From Micromonospora coriariae (GTDB lineage Bacteria > Actinomycetota > Actinomycetes > Mycobacteriales > Micromonosporaceae), in assembly GCF_900091455.1 (NCBI RefSeq), contig NZ_LT607412.1, positions 6,865,688-6,929,687 on the forward strand: a stretch of DNA of 64,000 bases. The letters are read 5' to 3'. The notes below the pieces were generated by a model. That model did not search any database and was not told the origin of the DNA. It was given only the letters and a program-made list of their open reading frames with translations. The position numbers were made by a program, and so were the translations under genes. This document shows, one piece after another, positions 18,321 to 26,494 of the stretch. Position 1 is the stretch's first letter. Each line of letters opens with the position of its first letter.

Positions 18321-19154
18321 ATGTCCCATCAGCCGCGGATCGGCGTGATCGGCGGATCCGGCTTCTACGAGTTCCTCGACGACGTCACCGAGATCACGCT
18401 CGATACTCCGTACGGACCACCCAGCCACTCACTGTCCATCGGGACGCTCGCCGGCCGGCCGGTGGCGTTCCTACCCCGCCACGGACGCCATCACGTCCTG
18501 CCCCCGCACCGCATCAACTACCGGGCGAACCTGTGGGCGCTGCGAACGGTCGGCGTCCGTCGGGTGCTCGCCCCGGGTGCCGTCGGCGCCCTGCGACCGG
18601 AGTTGGGCCCCGGGACCCTCGTCGTACCGAACCAACTGGTCGACCGGACCAGCGGGCGCATCCAGACCTACTACGACGGGGAGCCACCCGCGGACGGGCA
18701 GCTGCCCCAGGTGGTGCACGTCCCGTTCGCCGACCCGTACTGTCCGCTCGGACGCGCGACGGTGCTCGGCGCCGCCCGGTCCGCCGGGTGGCAGCCGGTC
18801 GACGGCGGAACCATGGTCGTCATCGAGGGGCCCCGGTTCTCCACCCGTGCCGAATCCCGCTGGTACGCCGAACAGGGCTGGTCCGTCGTCGGCATGACCG
18901 GCCACCCCGAGGCGGTACTCGCCCGCGAGCTGGCACTCTGTTATACCCCGCTGTCACTCGTGACCGATCTCGACTCCGGCGTCGAGGTCGGCGACGGCGT
19001 GACCCAGCAGGAGGTGTTCACGGTCTTCGCACACAACATCGACCGCCTACGCGACCTGCTCACCGACGTGGTCACGACCTTGCCGCAAGACCAAGGCGAC
19101 TGCCCGTGCGGACAGGCTCTGGCGGGTACGAAGACCGGCATCGTGCTTCCCTGA
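18321..19154 (+). CDS. mtnP: S-methyl-5'-thioadenosine phosphorylase
   Basis: 277 residues, with AAAGGAGAAG in front of the ATG. It cleaves methylthioadenosine with phosphate in methionine salvage. Motifs are IGVIGGSGFYEF (phosphate site), PRHGRHH, NYRANLWAL and the substrate-site stretch EGPRFSTRAES, then GMTGHPEAVLARE. The FLPRHGRHHxLPPHRINYRAN pattern marks the MTAP/PNP-II family. The C-terminal CPCG is an extra feature. It follows the molybdoenzyme operon by 45 bases; a functional link is not evident. Confidence 0.9.
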   Translation: MSHQPRIGVIGGSGFYEFLDDVTEITLDTPYGPPSHSLSIGTLAGRPVAFLPRHGRHHVLPPHRINYRANLWALRTVGVRRVLAPGAVGALRPELGPGTLVVPNQLVDRTSGRIQTYYDGEPPADGQLPQVVHVPFADPYCPLGRATVLGAARSAGWQPVDGGTMVVIEGPRFSTRAESRWYAEQGWSVVGMTGHPEAVLARELALCYTPLSLVTDLDSGVEVGDGVTQQEVFTVFAHNIDRLRDLLTDVVTTLPQDQGDCPCGQALAGTKTGIVLP

Positions 19155-19158
19155 CCGG

Positions 19159-19178
19159 GCTGCCGGCACCGCGGCAGC
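19159..19178. terminator. Hairpin between convergent genes
   Basis: A 7-base stem (GCTGCCG / CGGCAGC) with a 6-base loop starts just after the stop of the phosphorylase gene. No U-tract, as is usual in actinomycetes. Weak candidate. Confidence 0.35.
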
Positions 19179-19214
19179 CGCAGCCGCGATCAGCGATGGC
19201 CCCACAGACCACGG

Positions 19215-20225
19215 TCAGGGCTGGTATTGGCTGCGGGTGCGGGGCAGCCACTGAGGGTGTTGGTCGCGCAGGTAGCGGATCAGTGCCTCGCGTAGGTCGC
19301 AGCGCAGGTCCCAGGCGCTGGCGCCGTCCGCGGCGGAGGCCTGCACCTGGATGACCACGGTCTGCGGCGTGGCGTCGACCATCTGCAGCACCCACTGGTC
19401 TCGATCCCACAGCGGTGAGGACTCGACCAGTCGGCGTGCTTCCCGGCGCAGGTCGTCCAGGTCGGCGGTGTGGTCGACATGAATCTGGATCTTGCCGACC
19501 ACCCGGGACTCGTTGCGGGTCCAGTTCTGGAACGGCCGCTCGGTGAAGTACGTGGTCGGCAGGATGAGCATCCGCTCGTCCCAGAGCCGGATCACCACGT
19601 TGGTCAGCTTCACCTCCTCGACCCGGCCCCATTCGCCGTCGACCACCAGCACGTCGCCGACGTGCAGTCCGTCGGCGAAGGCGACCTGGATGCCGGCGAA
19701 CGCGTTGCCGAGCGCGGTTCGGGCGGACAGGCCGATCACCGCGCCGACCACTCCGGCCGAGGTCAGCACGGAGATGCCGAAGAGGCGTACCGGGGGAAAG
19801 GTGGTCAGGATCAGGCCGATCGAGACGATCGTGACCACGGCGGCGGTGAGCCGCCGTACGGGGCGGATCTGGGTCCGGGCCCGGCGGACCCGCCGGCTGG
19901 TGACCAGATCGGGCGGCAGTCGGCTGAACGCGACCGCTTCGGCGACGTGCAACGCTCTGATCACCAGCCACGCGCCGAGGGCGATCAGGGCCAGCAGGAT
20001 GGCATGGCGTAGATAACGCTGCCAGCCGGCGGGCCCCAACGGCAGCGCGTAGTACAGCGCCCCGGCCAGCAGGACCGCCGCCGCCGGGCGGCGGCAGGCG
20101 TGCCGCAGCGGCTCGAGCAGCCACTTGTAGCGGCCCCGCGCACCCCGGCGGATCAGCACGCCGAAGGTCAGGTCCACGACCACGGCCGCCGCCAGCGCGG
20201 CCAACACGATCAACACGGTACGCAT
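19215..20225 (-). CDS. MscS-family mechanosensitive ion channel
   Basis: 336 residues from the ATG at 20225. Three or four N-terminal hydrophobic helices are followed by the MscS core: a Gly/Ala-rich pore helix (GVVGAVIGLSARTALGNAFAG), then IQVAFADGLHVGDVLVVDGEWGRVEEV (beta domain) and a cytoplasmic alpha-beta domain ending near ALIRYLRDQHPQ. It opens under membrane tension and protects against osmotic downshock. It is convergent with the phosphorylase gene and follows the cydA remnant on the same strand. Confidence 0.85.
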   Translation of the reverse strand: MRTVLIVLAALAAAVVVDLTFGVLIRRGARGRYKWLLEPLRHACRRPAAAVLLAGALYYALPLGPAGWQRYLRHAILLALIALGAWLVIRALHVAEAVAFSRLPPDLVTSRRVRRARTQIRPVRRLTAAVVTIVSIGLILTTFPPVRLFGISVLTSAGVVGAVIGLSARTALGNAFAGIQVAFADGLHVGDVLVVDGEWGRVEEVKLTNVVIRLWDERMLILPTTYFTERPFQNWTRNESRVVGKIQIHVDHTADLDDLRREARRLVESSPLWDRDQWVLQMVDATPQTVVIQVQASAADGASAWDLRCDLREALIRYLRDQHPQWLPRTRSQYQP

Positions 20226-20396
20226 CAGAAACCGTTCACCGTGATCCCAATGCCGCCTTAGCTCAGGTGCCTGCCCAGTCCACCTGCCAGAGTGCCATCC
20301 GGCCCGGTGCCAGAGGGTGGAACATCGGCAAACGGTCGCTGAACGGGCCTGCGTCAGCCGCCCGGCGGAGGCTTCCCGGTTGCCGCCTTGCCGATT

Positions 20397-20416
20397 TGGA
20401 AGATGCCGAACGGTCG
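20397..20416 (-). repeat. 20-base exact repeat, copy 1 (at end of cydA remnant)
   Basis: On the minus strand the sequence beginning CGACCGTTCGG is identical over 20 bases to 46025-46044 on the plus strand, in front of the DNA ligase gene. It starts almost exactly where CydA similarity stops. Possibly a trace of recombination or of an element end. Confidence 0.5.
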
Positions 20417-20865
20417 TCGGGCACCTGATCCAGGCCCATGATGACCGCGTCCGGGTCCCACTTGGCCAGCAGGGACAATGCGTTGGGCACCTCGACGGCG
20501 TATCGCAGTTCGCCGTCGACGTAGACGCCGCCGAGGGAGAGTGGGGCGCCCGCCTCGGTGCGGGCCAGCCCCTCCATCGCGGCGAGCTTGGTGGGCTGGT
20601 ACTCCCCGACGAAGTGCGCGGCCCAGTCGCCGACCACCACCTGCACCGGAGAGAGCAGTGCGGCGACGGTGAACGGGATGGCGAAGCCGAGCCGGTGGTA
20701 GCGATCCCGGCGGCCGCGCAACAGGGCCACCGCATAGACGCTGGCGATGCCGAAGCCGGTCACCATGAACGCCGCCACGATCATGTGCACGGTCTGCGGC
20801 GGCGTCGCGGGGTTGAACATCGCCTCCCACGGCCGGACGTCGGTCACCTCACCCGAAACCAGGTC
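20410..20865 (-). pseudogene. Remnant of cytochrome bd oxidase subunit I (cydA)
   Basis: About 152 codons encode an internal piece of CydA: GEVTDVRPWEAMFNP, QTVHMIVAAFMVTGF, GFAIPFTVAALLSPVQ, GDWAAHFVGEYQPTKLAA and MEGLARTEAGAPL. Full CydA is about 450-510 residues. The N-terminal haem-ligand helices and the C-terminal half are absent, and the frame runs into unrelated sequence at both ends. No cydB is present. This is a decayed fragment, not a working oxidase. Confidence 0.8.
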
Positions 20866-21010
20866 ACGATGTGCCACCCCAGTGACAGCGCCATCTGTAC
20901 CCGCGCCGCGCAACAGCCCGACGAGGGATGAGCCGATCAGAAATCAGGAGACGTAATGAAGAGCATTCGCGGATCCGTTCCAGCAGCGGGCGCCTGTGAA
21001 GCCGCGTGGG

Positions 21011-21670
21011 TCACGACTGGCCCAGGTTGGTGACCAGGTTGACGGCGACGGCCAGGATGCCAGTTCCGAAGGTGTACGAGAGCAGCGCGTGCCCGAGCGC
21101 CATCCGGCGCATGGGGTCGCTGGTCGGTTCGTTCTCGCCCGGGGCGTAGGACATGCCGACCGTGAAGGCGATGTACGCGAAGTCGGCGTACGCCGGTCGG
21201 TATTCCCGCCTGAAGTCGATGCCGCCGCCATCGTCGCGGTAGTACAGCCGGGCGTACTTCAACGCGAAGACCGTATTCACCAGCGCCCACGCCAGGACCA
21301 CAGCGACGACGCTGAGAATCACCAGCGTGAGAGCCACCCAGTCCTGCTGGTTCGAGCTGCGGACAAGCGCCTCGGCCACGGCGGCGAGGCTGATACCGGA
21401 TGCGATCAGGATCGCCGAATCGGTGGAACGGGAGTGCTGCTCGGCCTCGGCAAGCTGCTCCGTACGCTGTGGGCTCGCCGGCCAGCAGGCCCGCCACACC
21501 CAGACCAGGATCGTGCCCGCCGCGATCGTCCAGATCACCAGCGGCGTCAACTCCGGTGCCCCGACCAGCGCCGTGGCCGTCCCGGCGACGACACCGGCGG
21601 CCAGCGACCACAGGGCACGCCTGACCGACAGCAGCCGTCCCCGCGCCGGTCGTCCCGATTGCTGCTCCAC
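21011..21670 (-). CDS. DUF1345 family membrane protein
   Basis: About 219 residues from a GTG at 21670; another in-frame GTG at 21724 would add 18 residues, and neither has a strong ribosome site. Five or six hydrophobic segments and the motifs NTVFALKYARLYY, GGIDF and YADFAYIAFTVGMSY define DUF1345, an uncharacterised inner-membrane family. The minus-strand neighbour downstream is the cydA remnant, so it is probably expressed alone. Confidence 0.8.
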   Translation of the reverse strand: MEQQSGRPARGRLLSVRRALWSLAAGVVAGTATALVGAPELTPLVIWTIAAGTILVWVWRACWPASPQRTEQLAEAEQHSRSTDSAILIASGISLAAVAEALVRSSNQQDWVALTLVILSVVAVVLAWALVNTVFALKYARLYYRDDGGGIDFRREYRPAYADFAYIAFTVGMSYAPGENEPTSDPMRRMALGHALLSYTFGTGILAVAVNLVTNLGQS

Positions 21671-21850
21671 GCGTTCAGGGTTCCGGCTTGAGCGGGTCGC
21701 GCAGGGCAAACCCGGAGCGATCACCGGATCGGGCTGTCAATCCCCCTGGAATCGTGAAGGCTCCGAGACCGACCTGGTCAAACTCGCCATCACCCGCAAG
21801 ACGCTGCTCACCCTCAACGGCCTCGCGTCCCGCCCCGGTCCGGTCAACTG

Positions 21851-21982
21851 TCAGAACTCCTGCGGCAACTGGTCGACAAGGTCTCCGTACTCCTTCGCGC
21901 TGATTCGACTCACGAAGGGCACGGGACCTAGCTCGTCTGCGTGCAACTCGGTGACAGTGAGGTTCGAACTCCTGCCCGCCAT
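21851..21982 (-). CDS. Small hypothetical protein (43 aa)
   Basis: An ATG at 21982, preceded by AGGAGCGCGT, opens a 43-residue frame ending TGA at 21851-21853. The peptide is acidic and hydrophilic, beginning MAGRSSNLTVTELHADELG and ending LPQEF. It lies 84 bases after the candidate immunity gene on the same strand, and the region between the two is also open in this frame. It could be a third member of the toxin locus or a fragment of a longer gene. No homology is recognised. Confidence 0.4.
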   Translation of the reverse strand: MAGRSSNLTVTELHADELGPVPFVSRISAKEYGDLVDQLPQEF

Positions 21983-22066
21983 ACGCGCTCCTGTGATCGG
22001 GACAGTCGTTCGGCCGGGGCCCACCAATCGAATGTCTTCCCAGTTCGGTGGCGGGGCAGGGTCAGC

Positions 22067-22561
22067 TCAGTAGGGCAGCTCCACGCCGAGCCGCCGGGCG
22101 AACTCCCGGTGGGCGGCGGTGATGGCGTCGAGCCAGCGGGCGAACATCTCGTCGGCCCGCAGGAAGCGCGCCAGCACCACGTCGAAGACCTCTCGATCGA
22201 CGTGGTAGACCTCGACCACGTCCGGCTGGGCGGCGAGCGCCTCCTCGATCAGGTCGTCGTCGACGAAGTCACCGCCGCTGTCCACCATGGACTTCACCGC
22301 ATCGCCGAGGCCGACGATCCAGGCCAGGCCGTCGCGGGAACTGACGTCGAGCGCCGCGCAGAACTCCTCGCGACGCAGCGGCTCCCCCTCCGTGACGGGA
22401 AGAAAGGTCTCGGGTACGCGAGCGAACACCGCGGCCACCGGCGGTGTCCCGATGAGCTGGTGACCACGGTATTCGACATGTCGGCCCTCCTCGTTGACCC
22501 GGAGCGGCTGGATGCCGGACACCGCGTACGGGGGGAGCGCGGAGCTTGTCGACGAGTTCAT
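22067..22561 (-). CDS. Hypothetical protein, candidate immunity protein for the adjacent toxin
   Basis: 164 residues, soluble and acidic, with a GGAGGA-type site nine bases before the ATG. The second half is rich in Asp/Glu helices (DFVDDDLIEEALAAQ, VFDVVLARFLRADEM). I do not recognise the family. It directly follows, on the same strand, a secreted protein with polymorphic-toxin architecture, the usual place for an immunity gene. The immunity role rests only on position, size and acidity. A 110-base gap with two hairpins separates the two genes. Confidence 0.6.
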   Translation of the reverse strand: MNSSTSSALPPYAVSGIQPLRVNEEGRHVEYRGHQLIGTPPVAAVFARVPETFLPVTEGEPLRREEFCAALDVSSRDGLAWIVGLGDAVKSMVDSGGDFVDDDLIEEALAAQPDVVEVYHVDREVFDVVLARFLRADEMFARWLDAITAAHREFARRLGVELPY

Positions 22562-22599
22562 GGCCAGGTGTCCTCCGTCGGACGTCGGTGGGTACTACC

Positions 22600-22639
22600 G
22601 GTGAATCCGGGGCATCGATGAGCATGCCCCGGATTCACC
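22600..22639. terminator. Strong hairpin between toxin and immunity candidate
   Basis: A perfect 16-base inverted repeat (22600-22615 and 22624-22639, arms GGTGAATCCGGGGCAT and its complement) with an 8-base loop. It lies downstream of the toxin stop and could end or attenuate the toxin transcript, or protect its 3' end. Confidence 0.6.
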
Positions 22640-22645
22640 CTACGA

Positions 22646-22668
22646 GTGGTCAGCGACGCGCTGACCAC
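22646..22668. terminator. Second hairpin directly after the toxin stop
   Basis: A perfect 10-base inverted repeat, GTGGTCAGCG with its complement, and a 3-base loop. It starts four bases after the toxin stop codon, in tandem with the hairpin at 22600-22639. Confidence 0.55.
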
Positions 22669-22671
22669 CTG

Positions 22672-24987
22672 TCAGTTGGCCGGGAAGTGGATGGTGAACG
22701 GGATGTTCTGTTGCACGAGACAGTCCAGGAGGTCGTCCCACACCCCGAGGCTGTTGTAGGGGTTGTTCGGTGAGCCACCGCCGTGCGGCATGAAGTGCCA
22801 GTGGACGCCCACGACCTTCCTGGTCCCCATCCCCGGGTTGTCCGCCTGGATCTTCGCCTGGTTGGCCGGGTCCTTGTACCACCCGTCCTTCTTGCACTGC
22901 TCGATGTCCTCGTCCCGCATCGGGATGCCGGCCTTCACCTCGTGCAGTGTGAAGTTGCCGTTGGCGTCCTCCTCGGCGAAGTCCGGGTAGCGGCCACGGG
23001 CGTTCGCCGGGAGGTCGGGCAGGTCCGGCCTCTTGAGGTACAGCTTGTTGTCGCCGTGCCTACCGGTCTTGCCCAGCGACGTCATCAGGTCGACGAGCCG
23101 CTCCTCGGCCTGGGCCCACCGGTACACCCAGTCGACGTTGGGCCCGTGGACGTGGTTTGGCTTCTGGAACACCACCTCGTGCAACTTCTTCAGATCAGTG
23201 CGCGCACCGCGCAGCAGCCGGTCGAAGTTCGACTTGCTCACCCGCCCCGCCGACACCGCCGCCGTCAGTCCCTCGGGCTCGACGAGAGCCGCCCAGACCT
23301 CCGGCATGATCAGCTCGTAGGTGAGCTCCTTGACCGAGGACGGGATCTTGTCGTACTTGGCGACGAACCGGCCCACCTCGGCGAGGCGGTGCACGTACCG
23401 CTGGACGAACTTCGCGATCTTGGCGGGAATGGCGACCGCGTCACCCGCGTACGGAATCAGGCTGAGGACGCTGAAGCCGGCGCTGACCCAGTCGCCGCGG
23501 ATCGCACCGGCGACCGCGTCCCGGATGTCGGTGATCGCCCCGACGATCCAGCCGTACACCGGGATGAAGCTCAGGGCGGCGGAGCAGATGTTGCCCGCGA
23601 GCCAGGCCATCGAGTCCCGCATCGCGAACTCGCCGGCGACCAGGCCGAGCGCGAAGTCGGCGACGTACGTCCACTTGCTGATCTGCTCGTCCGGGCGGGC
23701 CGGGTCCAGGTCCTGGGACTCCGCGTTGGCGACCTCGTAGTCGTCACGCAGACCGTCGCCGTCGGTGTCCTGGCTGAGGGAACTGCTGCCCCACTCGAGT
23801 TCGGTGCCGTCCGACAGACCGTCACCGTCGGTGTCCGGGTTGTTGGGGTTGGTGCCGTCGTCCTCCTCGACGATGTCCGGTGCGCCGTCGCCGTCAGTGT
23901 CGAGGTCGGTGGGCACGGGGACGATCGGCGGCACGTCGCCGGGCGCGGGCGGGGCGCGGGGCTGGTCGGCGACCAGTGGGTTGCTGCCCTGGGCGACCTC
24001 GGTGCCGTCCTTGACGCCGTCGCCGTCGGTGTCCGGGTTGGTGGGCGAGGTGCCGAGGTCCTGTTCCTGGAGGTTGGTCAGGCCGTCGTTGTCGACGTCC
24101 TCGGCGCCGTCGGCGACCGAGTCCCCGTCGGTGTCGGCCTTGTTCGGCGCGGTCCAACTGGCCAGCTCGGTGATTTCGAACTTGTCGGTCAGACCGTCGC
24201 CGTCGGTGTCGACCAGCAGCGGGCTGGCGCCGAGGCGCAACTCCACCACGTCGACCACGCCGTCGTTGTCGTGGTCGCCGGCGTAGGTGATGCCCAGCCG
24301 GGCCAGCACGTTGAAGCCGTTCGCCCAGGCTCGGCCGGCCTCGATCGTCGCCGGCACCGGGTTGGCCTTGACCAGCATCTCGTCGGCCTTGGCGAGATTG
24401 ACCTTCGCCGCCTCGAGATCTGCGAACGCCTCGGTCAGTCCCACCGGGGCGGGCGCAGGGGGCGGGCTGGCCCGGAACGGGCCGATGGTCACCTCGGCGT
24501 CCTGGATCGCCGCGTCGGCCAACAGCCGGGCACCGCTGAGGGTCTCCACCAGAGCGCGCACGTGCGCCTGCTCGGCCTCACCGTTCGGCGGGCTCGCGCC
24601 GGTCAGCCGGCTCTTGAGGAACGACTCCAAGTGCTTCAGGTTCTCGAACGCGACCTCGCCGTCAGCGGCGTTCTTGAGCCGCGCGCCGTCGAAGTACCGG
24701 CTCTCGACGTCGGCGAGCACCGGGGCGAGCCGGCTGTCGCCGAGCCCGCCCTCCACGTACGGGCTGAGCGCCTGGCAGGACTCCGTGACGTAGACCTTCG
24801 CGTCCCGGGTGTACTCGGCGGTGGGGATCTTTGCGACCTCCACCTGCCACAGCGGCTTCTCGGCTGCCGTCGCCTCCGCACCGAACAGCGCCACCTGCGC
24901 CACGACAGCGGTCGTCACCGCCGCAGCCAGGGTCCTTCTTCGTAACCGTCCGCGCACAGACTTTCCCCGTCCGTCAGGTGTGGACAT
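22672..24987 (-). CDS. Secreted polymorphic-toxin-like protein with calcium-type repeats and PD-(D/E)XK-like C-terminus
   Basis: 771 residues from the ATG at 24987. A signal peptide (Arg-rich start, hydrophobic core about 19-36, Ala-rich cleavage zone near 42) leads to a helical region (50-230). Six or seven thrombospondin-3/EF-type repeats with DTDGDG, DVDNDG and DHDNDG motifs span about 238-425. A hydrophobic stretch (about 440-530) with ALSFIPVYGWIVG and RGDWVSAGFSVLSLIPYAGD looks like the pretoxin region of polymorphic toxins. The last 170 residues contain GRYPDFAEE and LHEVKAG, so Asp669, Glu683 and Lys685 could form a PD-(D/E)XK nuclease centre. Target and activity are inferred. Confidence 0.75.
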   Translation of the reverse strand: MSTPDGRGKSVRGRLRRRTLAAAVTTAVVAQVALFGAEATAAEKPLWQVEVAKIPTAEYTRDAKVYVTESCQALSPYVEGGLGDSRLAPVLADVESRYFDGARLKNAADGEVAFENLKHLESFLKSRLTGASPPNGEAEQAHVRALVETLSGARLLADAAIQDAEVTIGPFRASPPPAPAPVGLTEAFADLEAAKVNLAKADEMLVKANPVPATIEAGRAWANGFNVLARLGITYAGDHDNDGVVDVVELRLGASPLLVDTDGDGLTDKFEITELASWTAPNKADTDGDSVADGAEDVDNDGLTNLQEQDLGTSPTNPDTDGDGVKDGTEVAQGSNPLVADQPRAPPAPGDVPPIVPVPTDLDTDGDGAPDIVEEDDGTNPNNPDTDGDGLSDGTELEWGSSSLSQDTDGDGLRDDYEVANAESQDLDPARPDEQISKWTYVADFALGLVAGEFAMRDSMAWLAGNICSAALSFIPVYGWIVGAITDIRDAVAGAIRGDWVSAGFSVLSLIPYAGDAVAIPAKIAKFVQRYVHRLAEVGRFVAKYDKIPSSVKELTYELIMPEVWAALVEPEGLTAAVSAGRVSKSNFDRLLRGARTDLKKLHEVVFQKPNHVHGPNVDWVYRWAQAEERLVDLMTSLGKTGRHGDNKLYLKRPDLPDLPANARGRYPDFAEEDANGNFTLHEVKAGIPMRDEDIEQCKKDGWYKDPANQAKIQADNPGMGTRKVVGVHWHFMPHGGGSPNNPYNSLGVWDDLLDCLVQQNIPFTIHFPAN

Positions 24988-25075
24988 GACGACCGGAGCG
25001 TAGCGACGCTTTTCTATGTCATGGGCCCCCCTCAACTCGCGGGTGTCAACGTTTGTCGACGTCTGTCACGGAAGG

Positions 25076-25190
25076 ACGGAGCTTGCGAATCAGCTCAGGG
25101 CCCAGCAGCGGCGTGAACCGCTGTACCCACCGGTAAAGGGTGACGTGATCAACCTCCACGCCGCGGACGGCCCGGCTTCCTCGCATCGAC
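25076..25190 (-). pseudogene. Remnant of an IS6-family-like transposase
   Basis: A short open stretch encodes VEVDHVTLYRWVQRFTPLLG, which matches the IS6-family pattern with YRWVQRFTP near the N-terminus of the transposase. No start, catalytic core or inverted repeats remain. It lies between the toxin gene and the LacI gene, a hint that the toxin locus was brought in or rearranged with mobile elements. Confidence 0.5.
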
Positions 25191-25310
25191 GCTGGCCACG
25201 CCCTGGATCGGCCGCGCCGACCACGGCCACTTTTTTCAGGTTTCGAACTTAGCCATGTTTTGTTACGCGGCCGTTATTGACGTGACCGCCGCCACTTCGG
25301 TTGACTGCGA

Positions 25311-25336
25311 CGGAACCGCTTCCGCAACCGGTTCCG
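25311..25336. promoter_or_regulatory. Tandem LacI-type operator candidates
   Basis: GGAACCGCTTCC (near 25312) and AACCGGTT (25326-25333, perfect palindrome, flanked to read CAACCGGTTCC) lie 40-60 bases before the LacI-family start. Their CG-centred palindromes match what this regulator family binds. Autoregulation and control of the downstream transporter operon are likely. Confidence 0.5.
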
Positions 25337-25372
25337 AAACACCGCCTCACCCCTTCGACCCGGGAGCGTGAC

Positions 25373-26374
25373 GTGCCGATCACCATCGCCGATGTCGCCG
25401 TCCGCGCAGGGGTGAGCAAGACGACGGTCTCCCGGGTGCTCAACGGCAAGGGCGAGGTGCGCGTCGGCACCGCCGACCGGGTCCGCGCGGTCATCAACGC
25501 CCTCGGGTACGTGCCGAGCGCCCGGGCGGTCGGCCTGGCCCGCGGCAGTACCCGGGTGGTCGGCATGCTGGTGCCCGCCCTGACCTGGCCCTGGATGGGC
25601 GAGGTGCTCCAGGGCGCTGCCGACGTGGTCGAGGCCGAGGGGTACGGCATGCTGCTGTTCACCTGCACCCACGGCGACGAGTCGATGCGGCGGTTCGCCT
25701 CCCAGGTCTCCGCGAAGTCCTTCGACGGCCTGCTCGTGGTCGAGCCGGAGGGCACCCTCGACTACATCACCGAGCTGCACGAGGGCGGCCTGCCGGTCAT
25801 CCTCATCGACGACCGCGGCCACCAGCCCGGCTTCCCGTCGGTGCGCACCACCAACGAGTCCGGCGCGCGAGCCGCGGCGGCGCACCTGCTGGCGCACGGG
25901 CGGAAGCGGCCGCTGGTCGTCACCGGCCTGCGCCGCTTCGGCTGCACCCGGGAGCGGCTGGCCGGCTTCGCGGGCGGCTATGCCGACGCCGGCCTGCCCA
26001 TCGACAGCGCCCTCGTCGTGGAGGGCGACTTCACCTTCGAGTGCGGGCGGGTTGCGGTGGAACGCCTGCTCGCCGCCGGCGTGCCGTTCGACGCCGTCTT
26101 CGCGCACAACGACCTCTCCGCCGCCGGGGCGCTCCAGGCGCTGCGCGACGCCGGCCGGCGGGTCCCGGACGACGTGGCGGTGGTCGGCTTCGACGACCTG
26201 CCCCTGGCCGGGCACACCCACCCACCGCTGAGCTCGGTCCGTCAGCCGTTGCGGGAGATGGGGGCGGCCGCCGCCCGCACCCTGATCGCCCACCTCGCCG
26301 GCACGCCGCTGCCGGACACCCCGACCGTCATTCCCACCGACTTCACCGTGCGCGCCTCGACCGGCACCACCTGA
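25373..26374 (+). CDS. LacI-family transcriptional regulator
   Basis: 333 residues from the GTG at 25373, with GGGAGC in front; conserved sequence begins here. The helix-turn-helix is [25 protein letters not shown], followed by the hinge helix around [15 protein letters not shown], which inserts into operator DNA. The rest is a periplasmic-binding-protein-like sugar sensor ([25 protein letters not shown]). It precedes an oligosaccharide-type transporter and a beta-glucosidase, so cellobiose or a related disaccharide is a plausible inducer, as for CebR in Streptomyces. Confidence 0.9.
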   Translation: MPITIADVAVRAGVSKTTVSRVLNGKGEVRVGTADRVRAVINALGYVPSARAVGLARGSTRVVGMLVPALTWPWMGEVLQGAADVVEAEGYGMLLFTCTHGDESMRRFASQVSAKSFDGLLVVEPEGTLDYITELHEGGLPVILIDDRGHQPGFPSVRTTNESGARAAAAHLLAHGRKRPLVVTGLRRFGCTRERLAGFAGGYADAGLPIDSALVVEGDFTFECGRVAVERLLAAGVPFDAVFAHNDLSAAGALQALRDAGRRVPDDVAVVGFDDLPLAGHTHPPLSSVRQPLREMGAAAARTLIAHLAGTPLPDTPTVIPTDFTVRASTGTT

Positions 26375-26494
26375 CCTCGCCACCGATGTAGCACCACCCG
26401 CACCGGCGGGCGCCCGCCCTCCGGTGGCAACACCGCACACCCTCCATCCACCACATCCCGCACGAGGACCGCGGGAGCACCGAGGGAGACCTCC

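Noticed and set aside
18577..18905. Alternative frames across mtnP
   Set aside because: The phosphorylase frame carries all family motifs; the others are shadows.
21962..21982. GTTCGAACTCC-like sequence resembling a tRNA T-arm
   Set aside because: No matching acceptor, D or anticodon arms upstream; it lies inside a small reading frame on the other strand.
23730..24270. Repeated GTCGCCGTCGGTGTC-like DNA, first taken as a tandem repeat or CRISPR
   Set aside because: It encodes the DTDGDG protein repeats of the toxin candidate; spacing is variable and there are no unique spacers of constant length.
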